NCBI GenBank assembly: GCA_046537735.1 | Contig: JBKHKH010000008.1 | Location: 1 to 27,387 of the forward strand | DNA from: JdFR-22 sp046537735 | GTDB taxonomy: Archaea; Halobacteriota; Archaeoglobi; Archaeoglobales; Archaeoglobaceae | Direction of reading: 5' to 3' | Length of the DNA stretch: 27,387 nt | Shown here: positions 1 to 8,290 of the stretch, piece after piece | How positions within the stretch are numbered: position 1 is the first letter of the stretch | Layout of the letters: each line of letters starts with the position of its first letter | Notes under the pieces: generated by a model | The model's input: the letters and a program-made list of their open reading frames with translations, nothing else | Told to the model about the DNA's origin: nothing | Database searches by the model: none | Position numbers and translations under genes: made by a program

Positions 1-1118
1 GGTTATTCGCCAGGGATAGGCTTCTCATGCTGATGGACTCCCTTCTGGCGGTCAGGATCTCTGTGCTGGAGCTGGCCAAAGAGTATATAGATGTGGTGAT
101 GCCCGGCTACACCCACCTCCAGCCCGCTCAGCCCACCAGACTGTCCCATCACTTGATCGCCTATCACGACATGCTGGCCAGAGATTTTGAGAGGGCAGTA
201 GAGGCAATGGATAGAGTGACCTTATGCCCTCTGGGCTCGGCAGCCTTTGCATCTACCTCGTTCGAGACCGACAGGAGAAACGTAGCCGATCTGCTGGGAT
301 TTGATGGTGTGGTGGACAATAGTGCAGATGCAGTTTCCTCCAGAGACTTTCTCATCGAGTCAGTTTATACATCTACTTCAACCATGCTCTCCATGAGCAG
401 GATGGCGGAGGAGGTCATATTGTGGAGCTCTGAATTTGACTATATCGAGCTTCCTGACGAGTTCGCTTCATCTTCCTCCATTATGCCCCAGAAGAAGAAC
501 CCCGACATAGCAGAGCTACTGAGAGCCAAAGCAGGGAGGATAAGCGGGAACCTCACCTCGTTGCTCACCATGTACAGGGCAATGCCCTTCAACTACAACC
601 GCGATTTCCAGGAAATGAATCCCCTGCTCTACCAATCCATGGACACTGTCATAGCCAGTGCCAATATTCTGGCCAAGATGCTCAAGGAAATCAAGTTCAA
701 GAGAGAGGTCATGACCCGAAAAGCGGGAGAAAGGTTTATCTCTGCCACGGAACTGGCCAACCTGATGGTGAAAAAGGCTGATATCCCCTTCAGGAGCGCT
801 CATCAGATAGTGGGCAGATTGGCTCTAGAAGGTAACTACCATCCATCCATTGAAGAAGTGGATGACATAGCCATGAATACAGTAAATAAAAGGATAAGCG
901 ACTTTATTTCCCGGGAAGAAATGGATAAGGCTCTGGACCCCCAGTATGTGGTAGAGAATATGGGGAGCGGTGGGCCATCCAGAAGTGAGGTGGAGAGGAT
1001 GATCAAGGACAGAGATGAGCATTTTTCCCACGATGAGACTAGAATGAATGAGTTGATCGATAGAGTATCAACCAGACTGGAAAGGTTACATGAAGAGGTC
1101 AGGAGAGTGGTAGGTTGA
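1..1118 (+). CDS. argH: Argininosuccinate lyase, 5' end outside window
   Basis: Cleaves argininosuccinate to arginine and fumarate, the last step of arginine synthesis, in the cytoplasm. The reading frame is open from base 3, so the true start lies upstream; roughly the first 100 residues of a 450-500 residue family are missing. Visible are the GYTHLQPAQP segment near base 105 and the fumarase/aspartase-superfamily signature SSSSIMPQKKNPD near base 475, whose serine-rich loop carries the catalytic serine. The spacing of these blocks and the helical C-terminal region fit ArgH better than adenylosuccinate lyase or fumarase. The stop codon overlaps the TTG start of gatD by four bases, so the two are probably co-translated. 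Confidence 0.93.
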   Translation, partial: LFARDRLLMLMDSLLAVRISVLELAKEYIDVVMPGYTHLQPAQPTRLSHHLIAYHDMLARDFERAVEAMDRVTLCPLGSAAFASTSFETDRRNVADLLGFDGVVDNSADAVSSRDFLIESVYTSTSTMLSMSRMAEEVILWSSEFDYIELPDEFASSSSIMPQKKNPDIAELLRAKAGRISGNLTSLLTMYRAMPFNYNRDFQEMNPLLYQSMDTVIASANILAKMLKEIKFKREVMTRKAGERFISATELANLMVKKADIPFRSAHQIVGRLALEGNYHPSIEEVDDIAMNTVNKRISDFISREEMDKALDPQYVVENMGSGGPSRSEVERMIKDRDEHFSHDETRMNELIDRVSTRLERLHEEVRRVVG

Positions 1119-2335
1119 TAGAGGGTAAGTGGGTGAGGATAAGATCTAGAGGTGCAGAATTCGAGGGTATTGTGATGCCCTCCTCCACCGAATCCCTGGT
1201 CCTGAAGCTGGATAGCGGTTACAACATTGGGCTCACCGATTATGAGGTCCTGGAAGTGGCTGACGTCCACAGGGAGAAGTTCACCCCTCCCGAACCGGAG
1301 AAGAGGGATGAGCTGCCCACGGTAAAGATCATCTCTACTGGAGGGACCATCGCCAGCAAGGTGGATTACCGAACTGGAGCGGTGACCAGCCAGTTCTCTG
1401 CAGAAGAGATCGCTGGCGACGTCCCCGAGATACTGGACATCTGTAATGTCGATGCCAAACTCCTCTACAACATACTCTCGGAGAACATGGATCCCCACAG
1501 GTGGATGGAGCTGGCGGGAGAAGTTTACAATGCCATCAAGGAAGGCTATGAGGGAATTATAGTAACTCATGGCACAGATACCATGGGTTTTTCCGCATCT
1601 GCCCTGGCTTTCATGCTGTCCACACCTGTCCCCGTGGTCTTTGTGGGCTCTCAGAGGAGTAGCGACAGACCTTCCAGTGATGCTGCAGTTAACCTCATTT
1701 GTGCGGCAAGGACTGCCACATCTGATCTGGGAGAAGTGGCGGTGGTCATGCACGGCACTACCAGCGACGACTTATGCTACATACACCGGGGTGTAAAGGT
1801 GAGGAAATGCCACACTTCCGCCAGATACGCCTTTCAGTCCATAAATAACCTTCCTCTGGGGAAGGTCGACCATAACTCTAAAGAGATCACCTGGCTTTCG
1901 GAGAGGACAAGGAGAAGTGAGAAGGAATTGTCCCTGGCCAACGAGATGGAGGAGAAAGTTGCCTTAATCAAGTTCTATCCTGGGCTGAAGCCGGATATTC
2001 TGGACTACTACCACGAAAAGGGATATATGGGATTCGTTATTGAAGGAACGGGATTGGGACACACTTCGACTGACTGGGTAGATACTCTGACCAGGATCTG
2101 TGAGGATTCAGTGGTGGTCATGACCTCTCAATGTATGCATGGAAGGATTTGTGATAGAGTTTATGACACGGGAAGGGATCTGGTGAAGGCAGGAGTTATT
2201 GAAGGGGAAGATATGCTGGCAGAGGTGGCACTCATAAAGCTTATGTGGCTGCTGGGCAATTACGACTTCGAAGAGGCAAAACAATTGATGGCCACAAATC
2301 TGGTAGGGGAAATAAATCCTACTACCTATGTTTAG
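1115..2335 (+). CDS. gatD: Glutamyl-tRNA(Gln) amidotransferase subunit D
   Basis: GatD is the asparaginase-like glutaminase half of archaeal GatDE. It releases ammonia from glutamine so GatE can convert Glu-tRNA(Gln) to Gln-tRNA(Gln). The 406 residues match the family's usual 410-440. Residues 1-55 are a small beta-rich N-terminal domain typical of GatD. The asparaginase core then shows STGGTIAS (74-81, nucleophile threonine T78), the HGTDTMG block near base 1570, and VGSQRSSDRPSSD near base 1645. The start is TTG at 1115 inside the argH stop (TTGA overlap); no other start gives the N-terminal domain. Its partner gatE lies about 6 kb downstream instead of adjacent. Confidence 0.96.
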   Translation: MIEGKWVRIRSRGAEFEGIVMPSSTESLVLKLDSGYNIGLTDYEVLEVADVHREKFTPPEPEKRDELPTVKIISTGGTIASKVDYRTGAVTSQFSAEEIAGDVPEILDICNVDAKLLYNILSENMDPHRWMELAGEVYNAIKEGYEGIIVTHGTDTMGFSASALAFMLSTPVPVVFVGSQRSSDRPSSDAAVNLICAARTATSDLGEVAVVMHGTTSDDLCYIHRGVKVRKCHTSARYAFQSINNLPLGKVDHNSKEITWLSERTRRSEKELSLANEMEEKVALIKFYPGLKPDILDYYHEKGYMGFVIEGTGLGHTSTDWVDTLTRICEDSVVVMTSQCMHGRICDRVYDTGRDLVKAGVIEGEDMLAEVALIKLMWLLGNYDFEEAKQLMATNLVGEINPTTYV

Positions 2336-2456
2336 CCTGAACATGAATTCCAACAAAAAAATTATAAATTATAATTGCCTCCTACTTGCCCAGAAGCTTA
2401 AAGTAATGGGAAACGAAATTGGTGTGACCAAAAACTAAATTTAAGAGGTCTCAAAA

Positions 2457-2858
2457 ATGGATGAGCTAGAAAAGATACGGCAGAAAAAATTAAAAGACAG
2501 ACTGCAAAAAATGAAAGAAGGAGGTAATAAAGTGTCGGAGCCCATTAAGGTTAACGGGAACAACTTTAAGAAAGTATTACAGGAAAATGAAAACGTAGTG
2601 GTAGATTTTTGGGCTGAATGGTGTGGACCATGCAAACTGGTCAGTCCGGTCCTGGAAGAGCTGGCCAAAGAGTACTCGGATAAAGTAACATTTGCCGAGC
2701 TAAACACCGATGAAAACCATGAATTGGCTGCCATGTATGGTATATCGGCAATTCCCACCATCATATTCTTCAAGAACGGAAAGCCCATGGACCAGATAGT
2801 GGGAGCATTTCCCAAAAGCGAAATGAAGAACTGGATCGACAAAAATCTCAGCTCTTGA
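2457..2858 (+). CDS. trxA: Thioredoxin with charged N-terminal extension
   Basis: A cytoplasmic thiol-disulfide oxidoreductase. The active site WCGPC is at residues 55-59 (C56, C59), preceded by the conserved VVVDFWAEW strand, and the cis-proline motif SAIPT follows. The thioredoxin fold occupies residues 28-133. Residues 1-25 are a lysine/glutamate-rich helix not found in minimal thioredoxins; it loosely resembles the N-terminus of archaeal PDCD5-like proteins, an impression only. Two starts look usable: ATG 2457 behind AGAGGT at 2444, and GTG 2532 behind GGAGGT at 2520-2525, which would give a standard 108-residue thioredoxin. The longer form is reported. A T-rich terminator follows the gene. 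Confidence 0.93.
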   Translation: MDELEKIRQKKLKDRLQKMKEGGNKVSEPIKVNGNNFKKVLQENENVVVDFWAEWCGPCKLVSPVLEELAKEYSDKVTFAELNTDENHELAAMYGISAIPTIIFFKNGKPMDQIVGAFPKSEMKNWIDKNLSS

Positions 2859-2886
2859 TTTTCACTCTTATTGATTGATTCCTTCA

Positions 2887-2906
2887 TTTTTCCTTTTTTT
2901 ATTCTT
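2887..2906 (+). terminator. T-rich terminator after thioredoxin
   Basis: Within 30 bases of the thioredoxin stop there is a pyrimidine tract with runs of five and seven T. Oligo-T tracts without a hairpin are the usual archaeal intrinsic terminator. Confidence 0.6.
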
Positions 2907-3144
2907 CGAGACTTTTTGACTGCTATTATCTAGAAAAGCTTGAAGTACGCACTTGTCAATACTATATGATAATAATAGGCTTAGAATCAGGCAGTATTAT
3001 TAATATGAAAAACTGATTGATATTGAAGGCCGGTTAGAGAGGTGTTAATTTTTAAAGGGGATTGGGCTGTGTTAAAGAGCCAAGAGATAAAAAAGAGCTA
3101 AAAGAGAGTCATAAATCCGATCCAACATAAAGGAAGTGATCGAT
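2907..3144. other. Intergenic region with a possible promoter for the Cys4 ORF
   Basis: AT-rich stretch with no convincing reading frame. A TATA-like TTTTTAAAG lies near 3048-3056, which would start a transcript about 65 bases before the small ORF at 3145. I see no tRNA, C/D-box RNA or strong repeat here. Confidence 0.4.
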
Positions 3145-3285
3145 TTGGTTAGGTATATCTTATTGGACAAAATAGTTAAGTGCCCTAAGACAAGTATCTT
3201 ACAGGACATTCGAGACTGTAGAGAGTGTAAAATGCTTAAAAAAGAGTACATGAACCATATTGAGTGTTATTATGAAGACACTTGA
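3145..3285 (+). CDS. 46-residue Cys4 protein, possible zinc-binding
   Basis: A short reading frame beginning MVRYILLDKIVKCPK. It has four cysteines at residues 13, 25, 28 and 41, spaced C-x11-C-x2-C-x12-C. This resembles small archaeal proteins of unknown function that probably bind one zinc ion; I do not recognise a named family. The start is TTG at 3145. It is supported by a ribosome binding site at 3131-3141 (AGGAAGTGATC) that matches the ideal archaeal sequence AGGAGGTGATC at 10 of 11 positions, with three bases before TTG. An in-frame GTG at 3136 lies inside that site and is less likely. It stands alone between thioredoxin and the signal peptidase. Confidence 0.6.
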   Translation: MVRYILLDKIVKCPKTSILQDIRDCRECKMLKKEYMNHIECYYEDT

Positions 3286-3422
3286 CTTGAAGATATAGTG
3301 AGATAGTGGGGTTTATCGCCGCCTCTTTACCACTGATTCGTTTATAAACTTCCTAAGGCCGATTCTGAGCTGAAAAAAATAGCGATAAGTAAATGAAAAA
3401 GGATCTACAAGACAGCAAAGGT

Positions 3423-3926
3423 CTATCTGAACATCAGGCTGAAGTAACCCACTGCAGGAACCTTCAATTTGGCAACACCAACTACCCATTCCTCTTTTAC
3501 AGGGCCGGTGAGGGAAGGCTGGTCGATAACCGGGTTGTGGTCTCCTTTGGTCAGATAACCTGAATGACTGGCTGTCTGGCCGTTGGGCAGCTTGGTACCT
3601 TCCTCTACCCAGGCCATGGCTCTGTGGATAACAGGTGTTCTATCCTCGTCCCCGTTGGGTTTGAATACGATAACATCTCCGTAATCACCGAAACTGGTGT
3701 AACCGGGCTTTAGTCCTTCGTTCCATGTAACTATATCAATCCTATCGGGGCTCACCAAGAATACTACATCTCCTCTGTACATATGGGGGACCATGCTCCC
3801 TGACTCCACTGCGACCATAAAGGGGTAAGTACCGGTTACTGCAAAACCTATACCCAGTATGATGGCCACTATAGCTAGGGTTGAGGCCACGTCTTTGACT
3901 ATCCCTATTACCCTATCCTTGTTCAT
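3423..3926 (-). CDS. Archaeal signal peptidase I (Sec11 type)
   Basis: Membrane-bound protease that removes Sec signal peptides at the outer face of the membrane. Residues 13-33 form one transmembrane helix, followed by VESGSMVPHMYRGD with nucleophile S44. H101 lies in PVIHRAM, and D129/D135 lie in LTKGDHNPVIDQ. The histidine in place of the bacterial catalytic lysine marks the Sec11/archaeal type. At 167 residues it is short and has no clear second membrane helix after GYFSLMF. The ATG at 3924-3926 lies about 27 bases from an AT box that also serves polB on the other strand. Confidence 0.93.
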   Translation of the reverse strand: MNKDRVIGIVKDVASTLAIVAIILGIGFAVTGTYPFMVAVESGSMVPHMYRGDVVFLVSPDRIDIVTWNEGLKPGYTSFGDYGDVIVFKPNGDEDRTPVIHRAMAWVEEGTKLPNGQTASHSGYLTKGDHNPVIDQPSLTGPVKEEWVVGVAKLKVPAVGYFSLMFR

Positions 3927-3980
3927 ACATTCACTACAAACGAAAAGGTAAATAAATACATCGCTAGGGAATTATGTCTG
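3927..3980. promoter_or_regulatory. Divergent promoter, one AT box serving both strands
   Basis: The 54-base gap between the signal peptidase and polB starts contains one clear TATA-like element, AAATAAATA on the plus strand and TATTTATTT on the minus strand, at about 3949-3957. It is centred roughly 27-28 bases from each start codon, the spacing for a leaderless transcript in both directions. No Shine-Dalgarno sequence is obvious before either ATG. That both polymerase orientations use this box is inferred. Confidence 0.5.
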
Positions 3981-5474
3981 ATGGTGAGGGGAATCAGCTC
4001 CAAGTTAATAGTCACTAAATTTGCTATGCATGGGTATAATGTCCATCCTTCGGTCATAGAAATATTGAAGCAAGAGCCCGAAGGGCATCTGGACGTTGTG
4101 GTGGATAAAGCCTGTAGATCAGCTGGCAACAGTTTCATTATCACTCCAGAAGACATTTCTCCTGTTCTTCAGTCCATCAAGTCAAAAAATGAAGAAGACG
4201 GAGCAAGCGTTAAGGTCAATAAAGATGAAAGTGTTAAAACCCAACCCCAGCAGGTCCAGCAGAGCCAAAACCAGGATATAAAAGTCCTGAGAGATATTAC
4301 TGGTCACAGCTCATGTGTAGGTAATGTTGACGATTTTGTCATGTATTTCAACTCCCGATATGATAAGATATCAAAGATCATCCGTCAGAGACTGCCTCCT
4401 GTAGAGATAGCCAGCATCAAAAAGCTGAAATCGGAAAGGGTCAAGGTGATCGGGCTGATAACCGGGCTCAGAGAAAGCATGAACGGCAATATTGTAATCG
4501 AGTTGGAAGATAAAACGGGAAGGATCAACGTTATAGCCACCGGAAATCTGAAAGAAGAGGCTCAAGAACTGATGGGTGACGAGATAATCGGTGTTGAAGG
4601 ATTTCTGCGGGGTCAAAACATGATCGCCGAGAGACTTATCCACCCTGAGGTTCCCATGAACGGCAACAAGAATATCAATAAGGATTTCAACATGCTTTTC
4701 ATATCTGACACCCACTTTGGAAGCAACACCTTCATCCAGGACGAGTGGGATACTTTTGTCAAATGGCTCAATTGTGAAATAGGCAATGATAAGAGTGTCA
4801 GGCTCGCAGAGAGCATAAAATACATTGTTATAGCTGGAGATATTGTGGATGGAGTGGGTATCTATCCCGGCCAGGATAAAGAGCTGGATATTGTGGATAT
4901 ATACGAGCAGTATGAGGAAGCTGCCAGGCAGATAGAGAAAATGCCTGACGTCAAGATCATAATCTCTCCCGGAAATCATGATGCTGTGAGGCAGGCTGAA
5001 CCCCAACCCGCCCTCCCTTCAGAAATTGCAGACATGTTCCCCAATAATGTTATGCACGTGGGTAATCCTTCCCTTCTGGATGTTGAAGGGATTAAACTAC
5101 TGATCTACCACGGAAGAAGTATCGATGATATTGTCCCCAAACTGCAGAGAATGAACTATTCCACACCTCATCAGTGCATGACCGAAATGCTGAAAAGAAG
5201 GCATCTAGCGCCCGTATATGGTAATAGGGCTTTGATCGCTCCTGAAAAAGAGGACCATCTGGTCATTGATGAGATTCCGGACATCCTTCACTGTGGCCAT
5301 GTGCACACCTACGGCACAACCTTCTACAAAGGCACTTTTCTGGTGAACTCATCCTGCTGGCAGGCCCAGACGGAGTTCCAGAAGAAGATGAACCTCAACC
5401 CTATCCCGGGAAATGCCACCGTTTACAGGCCAGGCGGAGAGCCGATAAGACTCAATTTTTACACCGGAAGCTGA
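3981..5474 (+). CDS. polB: DNA polymerase II (PolD) small subunit, DP1
   Basis: DP1 is the proofreading 3'-5' exonuclease subunit of the euryarchaeal replicative D-family polymerase. The catalytic large subunit is not in this window. Residues 1-65 form the small N-terminal helical domain, followed by a low-complexity Q/K linker (about 68-105) and an OB-fold region (about 145-225). The Mre11-like phosphoesterase domain carries SDTHFG (D243, H245), GDIVDG (D287), GNHD (N332, H333) and HCGHVH (437-442), so all metal-binding motifs are present. Length 497 fits the family. The ATG at 3981 sits about 28 bases after the TATA-like box; an earlier ATG at 3974 is in another frame and soon stops. Confidence 0.96.
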   Translation: MVRGISSKLIVTKFAMHGYNVHPSVIEILKQEPEGHLDVVVDKACRSAGNSFIITPEDISPVLQSIKSKNEEDGASVKVNKDESVKTQPQQVQQSQNQDIKVLRDITGHSSCVGNVDDFVMYFNSRYDKISKIIRQRLPPVEIASIKKLKSERVKVIGLITGLRESMNGNIVIELEDKTGRINVIATGNLKEEAQELMGDEIIGVEGFLRGQNMIAERLIHPEVPMNGNKNINKDFNMLFISDTHFGSNTFIQDEWDTFVKWLNCEIGNDKSVRLAESIKYIVIAGDIVDGVGIYPGQDKELDIVDIYEQYEEAARQIEKMPDVKIIISPGNHDAVRQAEPQPALPSEIADMFPNNVMHVGNPSLLDVEGIKLLIYHGRSIDDIVPKLQRMNYSTPHQCMTEMLKRRHLAPVYGNRALIAPEKEDHLVIDEIPDILHCGHVHTYGTTFYKGTFLVNSSCWQAQTEFQKKMNLNPIPGNATVYRPGGEPIRLNFYTGS

Positions 5475-5503
5475 CCAATTCCACTGACTCGAATTTAGTA
5501 ACG

Positions 5504-6181
5504 TCAATAGAAGCTGGATGATACGTCAGCTTCATTGGAGAAACCTCTACTCTCCCAGAACCCACGATAATCGGTGTCGTCGGATAGCTCGATCTTGGTT
5601 ACCCATTTTATCCATTTGTAACCCCATTTGGATTCCGCCACGAGTTCGAAGGGAAAACCCCTCTCCGCCGGGAGGGTCACATTGTTCATCTTGTGGGCCA
5701 GCATTATATCATTGTCCATCACATAATCTAGAGGCAACGAAGTAGTGTAATCGTCATGAGCGTGGAATATAACCACCGTGGCGTTATCCATGGGATGACT
5801 CCCCTCAATTATATCCCCTACTAATATACCTTCCCACAAGATCTTGACACTCCAACCCTCTACACAGTGAAGAGTTATCACTTTTTTGTATTGCTTATAG
5901 TCGTTTATGACTTGTTCGTACTTGTATGAATTGGGGTTTTCTACCAGTCCGGTGACCGACAGCCTGTAATCTGACTGGTTAATATATTGTGGTCCCTTTA
6001 TAGAGTTCTCCCTGAAATCATCTATAGAAGATAGGTCTTCTCCCTCATATTGTTTTATCTCCACCGGCTCGAGGTCCTGAGCACCATCTAAAGGTTTATT
6101 CATTCCTGGATTTCCCAAAAACGCTGCTATGACAAAAACCAATACCGCGGCTGTGATTAAAACCAAGATTCTCCTGTCCAT
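5504..6181 (-). CDS. Membrane-anchored sulfite-oxidase-fold molybdopterin oxidoreductase
   Basis: Belongs to the oxidoreductase molybdopterin-binding fold of sulfite oxidases and MsrP/YedY. Residues 5-21 are a single hydrophobic helix, so the catalytic domain is probably outside the cell. The extreme N-terminus reads DRRILV, which fits the loose Tat pattern RRx-hydrophobic-hydrophobic and would suit export of a folded, cofactor-loaded protein. C106 in TLHCVEGW is the expected molybdenum ligand. The C-terminal block GFPFELVAESKWGYKWIKW is typical of the family. The substrate is unknown. No heme or dimerisation domain is present (225 residues). It is transcribed away from the Tat-exported DUF362 gene and converges with polB. 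Confidence 0.85.
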   Translation of the reverse strand: MDRRILVLITAAVLVFVIAAFLGNPGMNKPLDGAQDLEPVEIKQYEGEDLSSIDDFRENSIKGPQYINQSDYRLSVTGLVENPNSYKYEQVINDYKQYKKVITLHCVEGWSVKILWEGILVGDIIEGSHPMDNATVVIFHAHDDYTTSLPLDYVMDNDIMLAHKMNNVTLPAERGFPFELVAESKWGYKWIKWVTKIELSDDTDYRGFWESRGFSNEADVSSSFY

Positions 6182-6311
6182 GCTCTGACTTCAACTCCTA
6201 TGCTGGTGAACGTATTTATAGATTTGGTGTAATAGCGTATCAGGGGGAAGATAGTGGAGTTTTATAGAAATCATTGTTTCCTGATCGAAGGAAAGGTTAT
6301 TTAAGTTCAAC

Positions 6312-6359
6312 AGCCTAATATGTAGAATATCAAAGGCTAAAATTGTAATGCAAAAGCCT
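6312..6359. repeat. AGCCT / AGGCT / AGCCT alternating short inverted repeats
   Basis: AGCCT at 6312-6316, its complement AGGCT at 6334-6338, and AGCCT again at 6355-6359, spaced 22 and 21 bases, in the divergent promoter region just upstream of the DUF362 gene. Two-helical-turn spacing would suit a DNA-binding protein, but the elements are only 5 bp and may be chance. Confidence 0.25.
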
Positions 6360-6390
6360 GATTCATTAATGTTTAAGCGGTTATGCGGTT

Positions 6391-7407
6391 ATGAAATCCA
6401 TAAATAGAAGGGAATTCCTGAAGTGGATGGGAATAATATCTTCATTTGCATTCTCTGGATGTATGGGAAGAGAAGAGGTGAAGAAAGAATTGGAAAACCG
6501 GTCTGAGGAGGGGACGCCTGTGGAAACCTCGAAAAGTTCTGAAGTGTATTTGATAAGGACCGAAGATAGGGAGAAGGGAGTTAAAGAGCTGATGAGCTAT
6601 TTTGACCAGCCATCGGGTAGAGTGGCCATCAAGGCCAACTATAATAGTGCTGACCCCTTCCCCGCATCCACTCACGTATCAACTCTGTCTGCGATGGTGG
6701 ATAACCTGAAAGAGTGCAGAGACATTGTGCTGGCGGAGAGAAGCGGTATGGGAAACACTGCTAATGTGCTGCAGAAAATGGGCGTCATGAAATTGAGTGA
6801 GGACAAGGGTTTTGACGTAGTGGTCCTGGATGGACTTGGAGATGAAGATTGGGTTCAAATGGATGCCCAGGAAAGTCACTGGAGCAACGGCTTTCTGTTC
6901 CCCAAGATTTTCATGGAAGCGGACTCAATAGTGCAAACTTGCTGTCTGAAAACTCACAGATACGGCGGCCATTTCACCATGTCCTTGAAGAACAGTGTGG
7001 GGATGGTCGCAGAACGCAATGGCCACGATTACATGTCAGAGCTGCACCGCTCACCTCATCAGAGAAAGATGATCGCCGAGATAAACACCGCTTACCAGCC
7101 TGATCTCATCATTATGGACGGCATCAAAGGGTTCTCCACGGGAGGACCTGCAAGCGGTAACCTGATAGAGCCAGGAGTAATGCTGGCCAGCAAGGACAGG
7201 ATCGCTCTTGACGCCGTAGGAGTAGCCATTCTGAGGATGTACGGGACCACTTCTGAAGTCTCTCAAGGTAAAGTGTTCCAGCAGGACCAGATAGCCAGAG
7301 CCGTAGAGCTGGGTCTGGGTATCAGCTCACCTGAGGACATAAACATCGTTCCAGTGAATAGTGAAGCAGAGGATTTCTGCCGACAGGCTGGCGAAAAACT
7401 CACATAA
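6391..7407 (+). CDS. DUF362 protein, Tat-exported lipoprotein
   Basis: The N-terminus carries a textbook twin-arginine signal, NRREFLK at residues 5-11, then a hydrophobic stretch and a lipobox-like FSGC ending at C24. The protein is therefore predicted to fold in the cytoplasm, cross by Tat and be lipid-anchored outside. The body is a DUF362 domain with KTHRYGGHFTMSLKNSVGM near base 6950 and the glycine-rich DGIKGFSTGGPASG near base 7120. Some DUF362 proteins accompany iron-sulfur clusters, but no ferredoxin-type Cys cluster is seen here, and the function is unknown. The divergent neighbour, a Mo oxidoreductase, may share its promoter region. Confidence 0.88.
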   Translation: MKSINRREFLKWMGIISSFAFSGCMGREEVKKELENRSEEGTPVETSKSSEVYLIRTEDREKGVKELMSYFDQPSGRVAIKANYNSADPFPASTHVSTLSAMVDNLKECRDIVLAERSGMGNTANVLQKMGVMKLSEDKGFDVVVLDGLGDEDWVQMDAQESHWSNGFLFPKIFMEADSIVQTCCLKTHRYGGHFTMSLKNSVGMVAERNGHDYMSELHRSPHQRKMIAEINTAYQPDLIIMDGIKGFSTGGPASGNLIEPGVMLASKDRIALDAVGVAILRMYGTTSEVSQGKVFQQDQIARAVELGLGISSPEDINIVPVNSEAEDFCRQAGEKLT

Positions 7408-7439
7408 AATATAAAGTGTCCAAACCGAGAAACTCCACG

Positions 7440-8216
7440 CTAAACCCCAAAAAAGTTCACTGCATTGCTCCAGGCTACTTTTTTGGCTATATCCACTCCA
7501 TACATGTCTTCCAGGAGACGAGCAGTCTTGGCTACTTCAATTACTGTGGAAGAACCGAAACCTGTGTCACTGTTGAGGATTAGTCTATCCTGATAATCCT
7601 CAAAGGTCTCAACGATCCATGCTACGTTCTTCATGGTCAACTTGCCTTCATCAACAGTTAATCCGGCCATAAATCCCCTGTGAAGAATGATCTTAACGGT
7701 GTCCGTACTGGCATGGTCGATAATGGCTCTATCAGGGGAAAAATCAAGTCCTTCCAGTATCCCTATTATCTTTTCCGTCACCTCGTCTTTGTTGTTCTGA
7801 GGAGTATGGATTATACAGCACTTATCCATTTTCTTGGCCATTTTGAGTTGCTGGACGAACACTTCCACCTCTTTATCATCCGGATTTTCCAGTCCTATCT
7901 CCCCGAAAGCCACACATTCCTCATCGCACTCCATGAAATCCAGTACTTTATCCACTGAAGGAGGGATGCACCGGGGGTGGATGCCGATAGCGGCATAGAG
8001 GTTCATTCTGGCAGTGACGCCCCTCTGGATCTCGAACTCCATCAGCTTTCGGAACAAGTCCAGCATGGTCTCCTGGTGATGTGGTTTGATGGGATAGAAT
8101 GCACAGGTGACGGCAGCTTTGATGCCGTTCTTGGACATGGTGATCAGGTCCTCGATACTCCTTCCTTCTGAATGTATGTGAGCATCGAAGTACTTCAAGG
8201 GGTCCATAAATCTCAT
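7440..8216 (-). CDS. TatD-related metal-dependent hydrolase (COG1099-like)
   Basis: A TIM-barrel amidohydrolase-superfamily protein of the archaeal TatD-like group; the substrate is unknown. Metal-site motifs appear in order: DAHIHSEGRS (residues 11-20), AAIGIHPR, AFGEIGLE, IIHTPQNNK, IDHAS and LNSDTGFG. Length 258 is normal for the family. Two starts are possible: ATG at 8214-8216 (MRFMDPL) and ATG at 8205-8207 (MDPL). The second has GAGG about nine bases upstream and agrees better with the TATA-like TTATAAAG around 8226-8233. It converges with the DUF362 gene and diverges from gatE. Confidence 0.85.
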   Translation of the reverse strand: MRFMDPLKYFDAHIHSEGRSIEDLITMSKNGIKAAVTCAFYPIKPHHQETMLDLFRKLMEFEIQRGVTARMNLYAAIGIHPRCIPPSVDKVLDFMECDEECVAFGEIGLENPDDKEVEVFVQQLKMAKKMDKCCIIHTPQNNKDEVTEKIIGILEGLDFSPDRAIIDHASTDTVKIILHRGFMAGLTVDEGKLTMKNVAWIVETFEDYQDRLILNSDTGFGSSTVIEVAKTARLLEDMYGVDIAKKVAWSNAVNFFGV

Positions 8217-8253
8217 CCTCTACCTTTCTTTATAAGTATAGTGATTCTATACC

Positions 8254-8287
8254 GAATATACTGAAAGTATGCTGAATATACTGAAAG
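8254..8287 (+). repeat. Two 14-bp direct repeats, 20-bp period, between divergent promoters
   Basis: GAATATACTGAAAG occurs exactly at 8254-8267 and again at 8274-8287. The period of 20 bp is close to two helical turns, so both copies would present the same DNA face. The pair sits between the TATA-like box of the TatD-like gene and that of gatE, where an operator would act on one or both. The regulator is unknown. Confidence 0.55.
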
Positions 8288-8290
8288 CCA

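Noticed and set aside
836..1753. 305-codon open frame on the minus strand opposite argH and gatD
   Set aside because: It lies wholly antisense to two genes with clear catalytic motifs, its translation has no recognisable domain, and it has no promoter or ribosome site.
3305..3334. AGTGG...CCACT hairpin after the Cys4 ORF as a terminator
   Set aside because: Only 5 bp around a 20-base loop with no T-tract; likely chance.
4371..5006. 211-codon minus-strand frame opposite polB
   Set aside because: Antisense to the conserved phosphoesterase region of DP1; no family resemblance.
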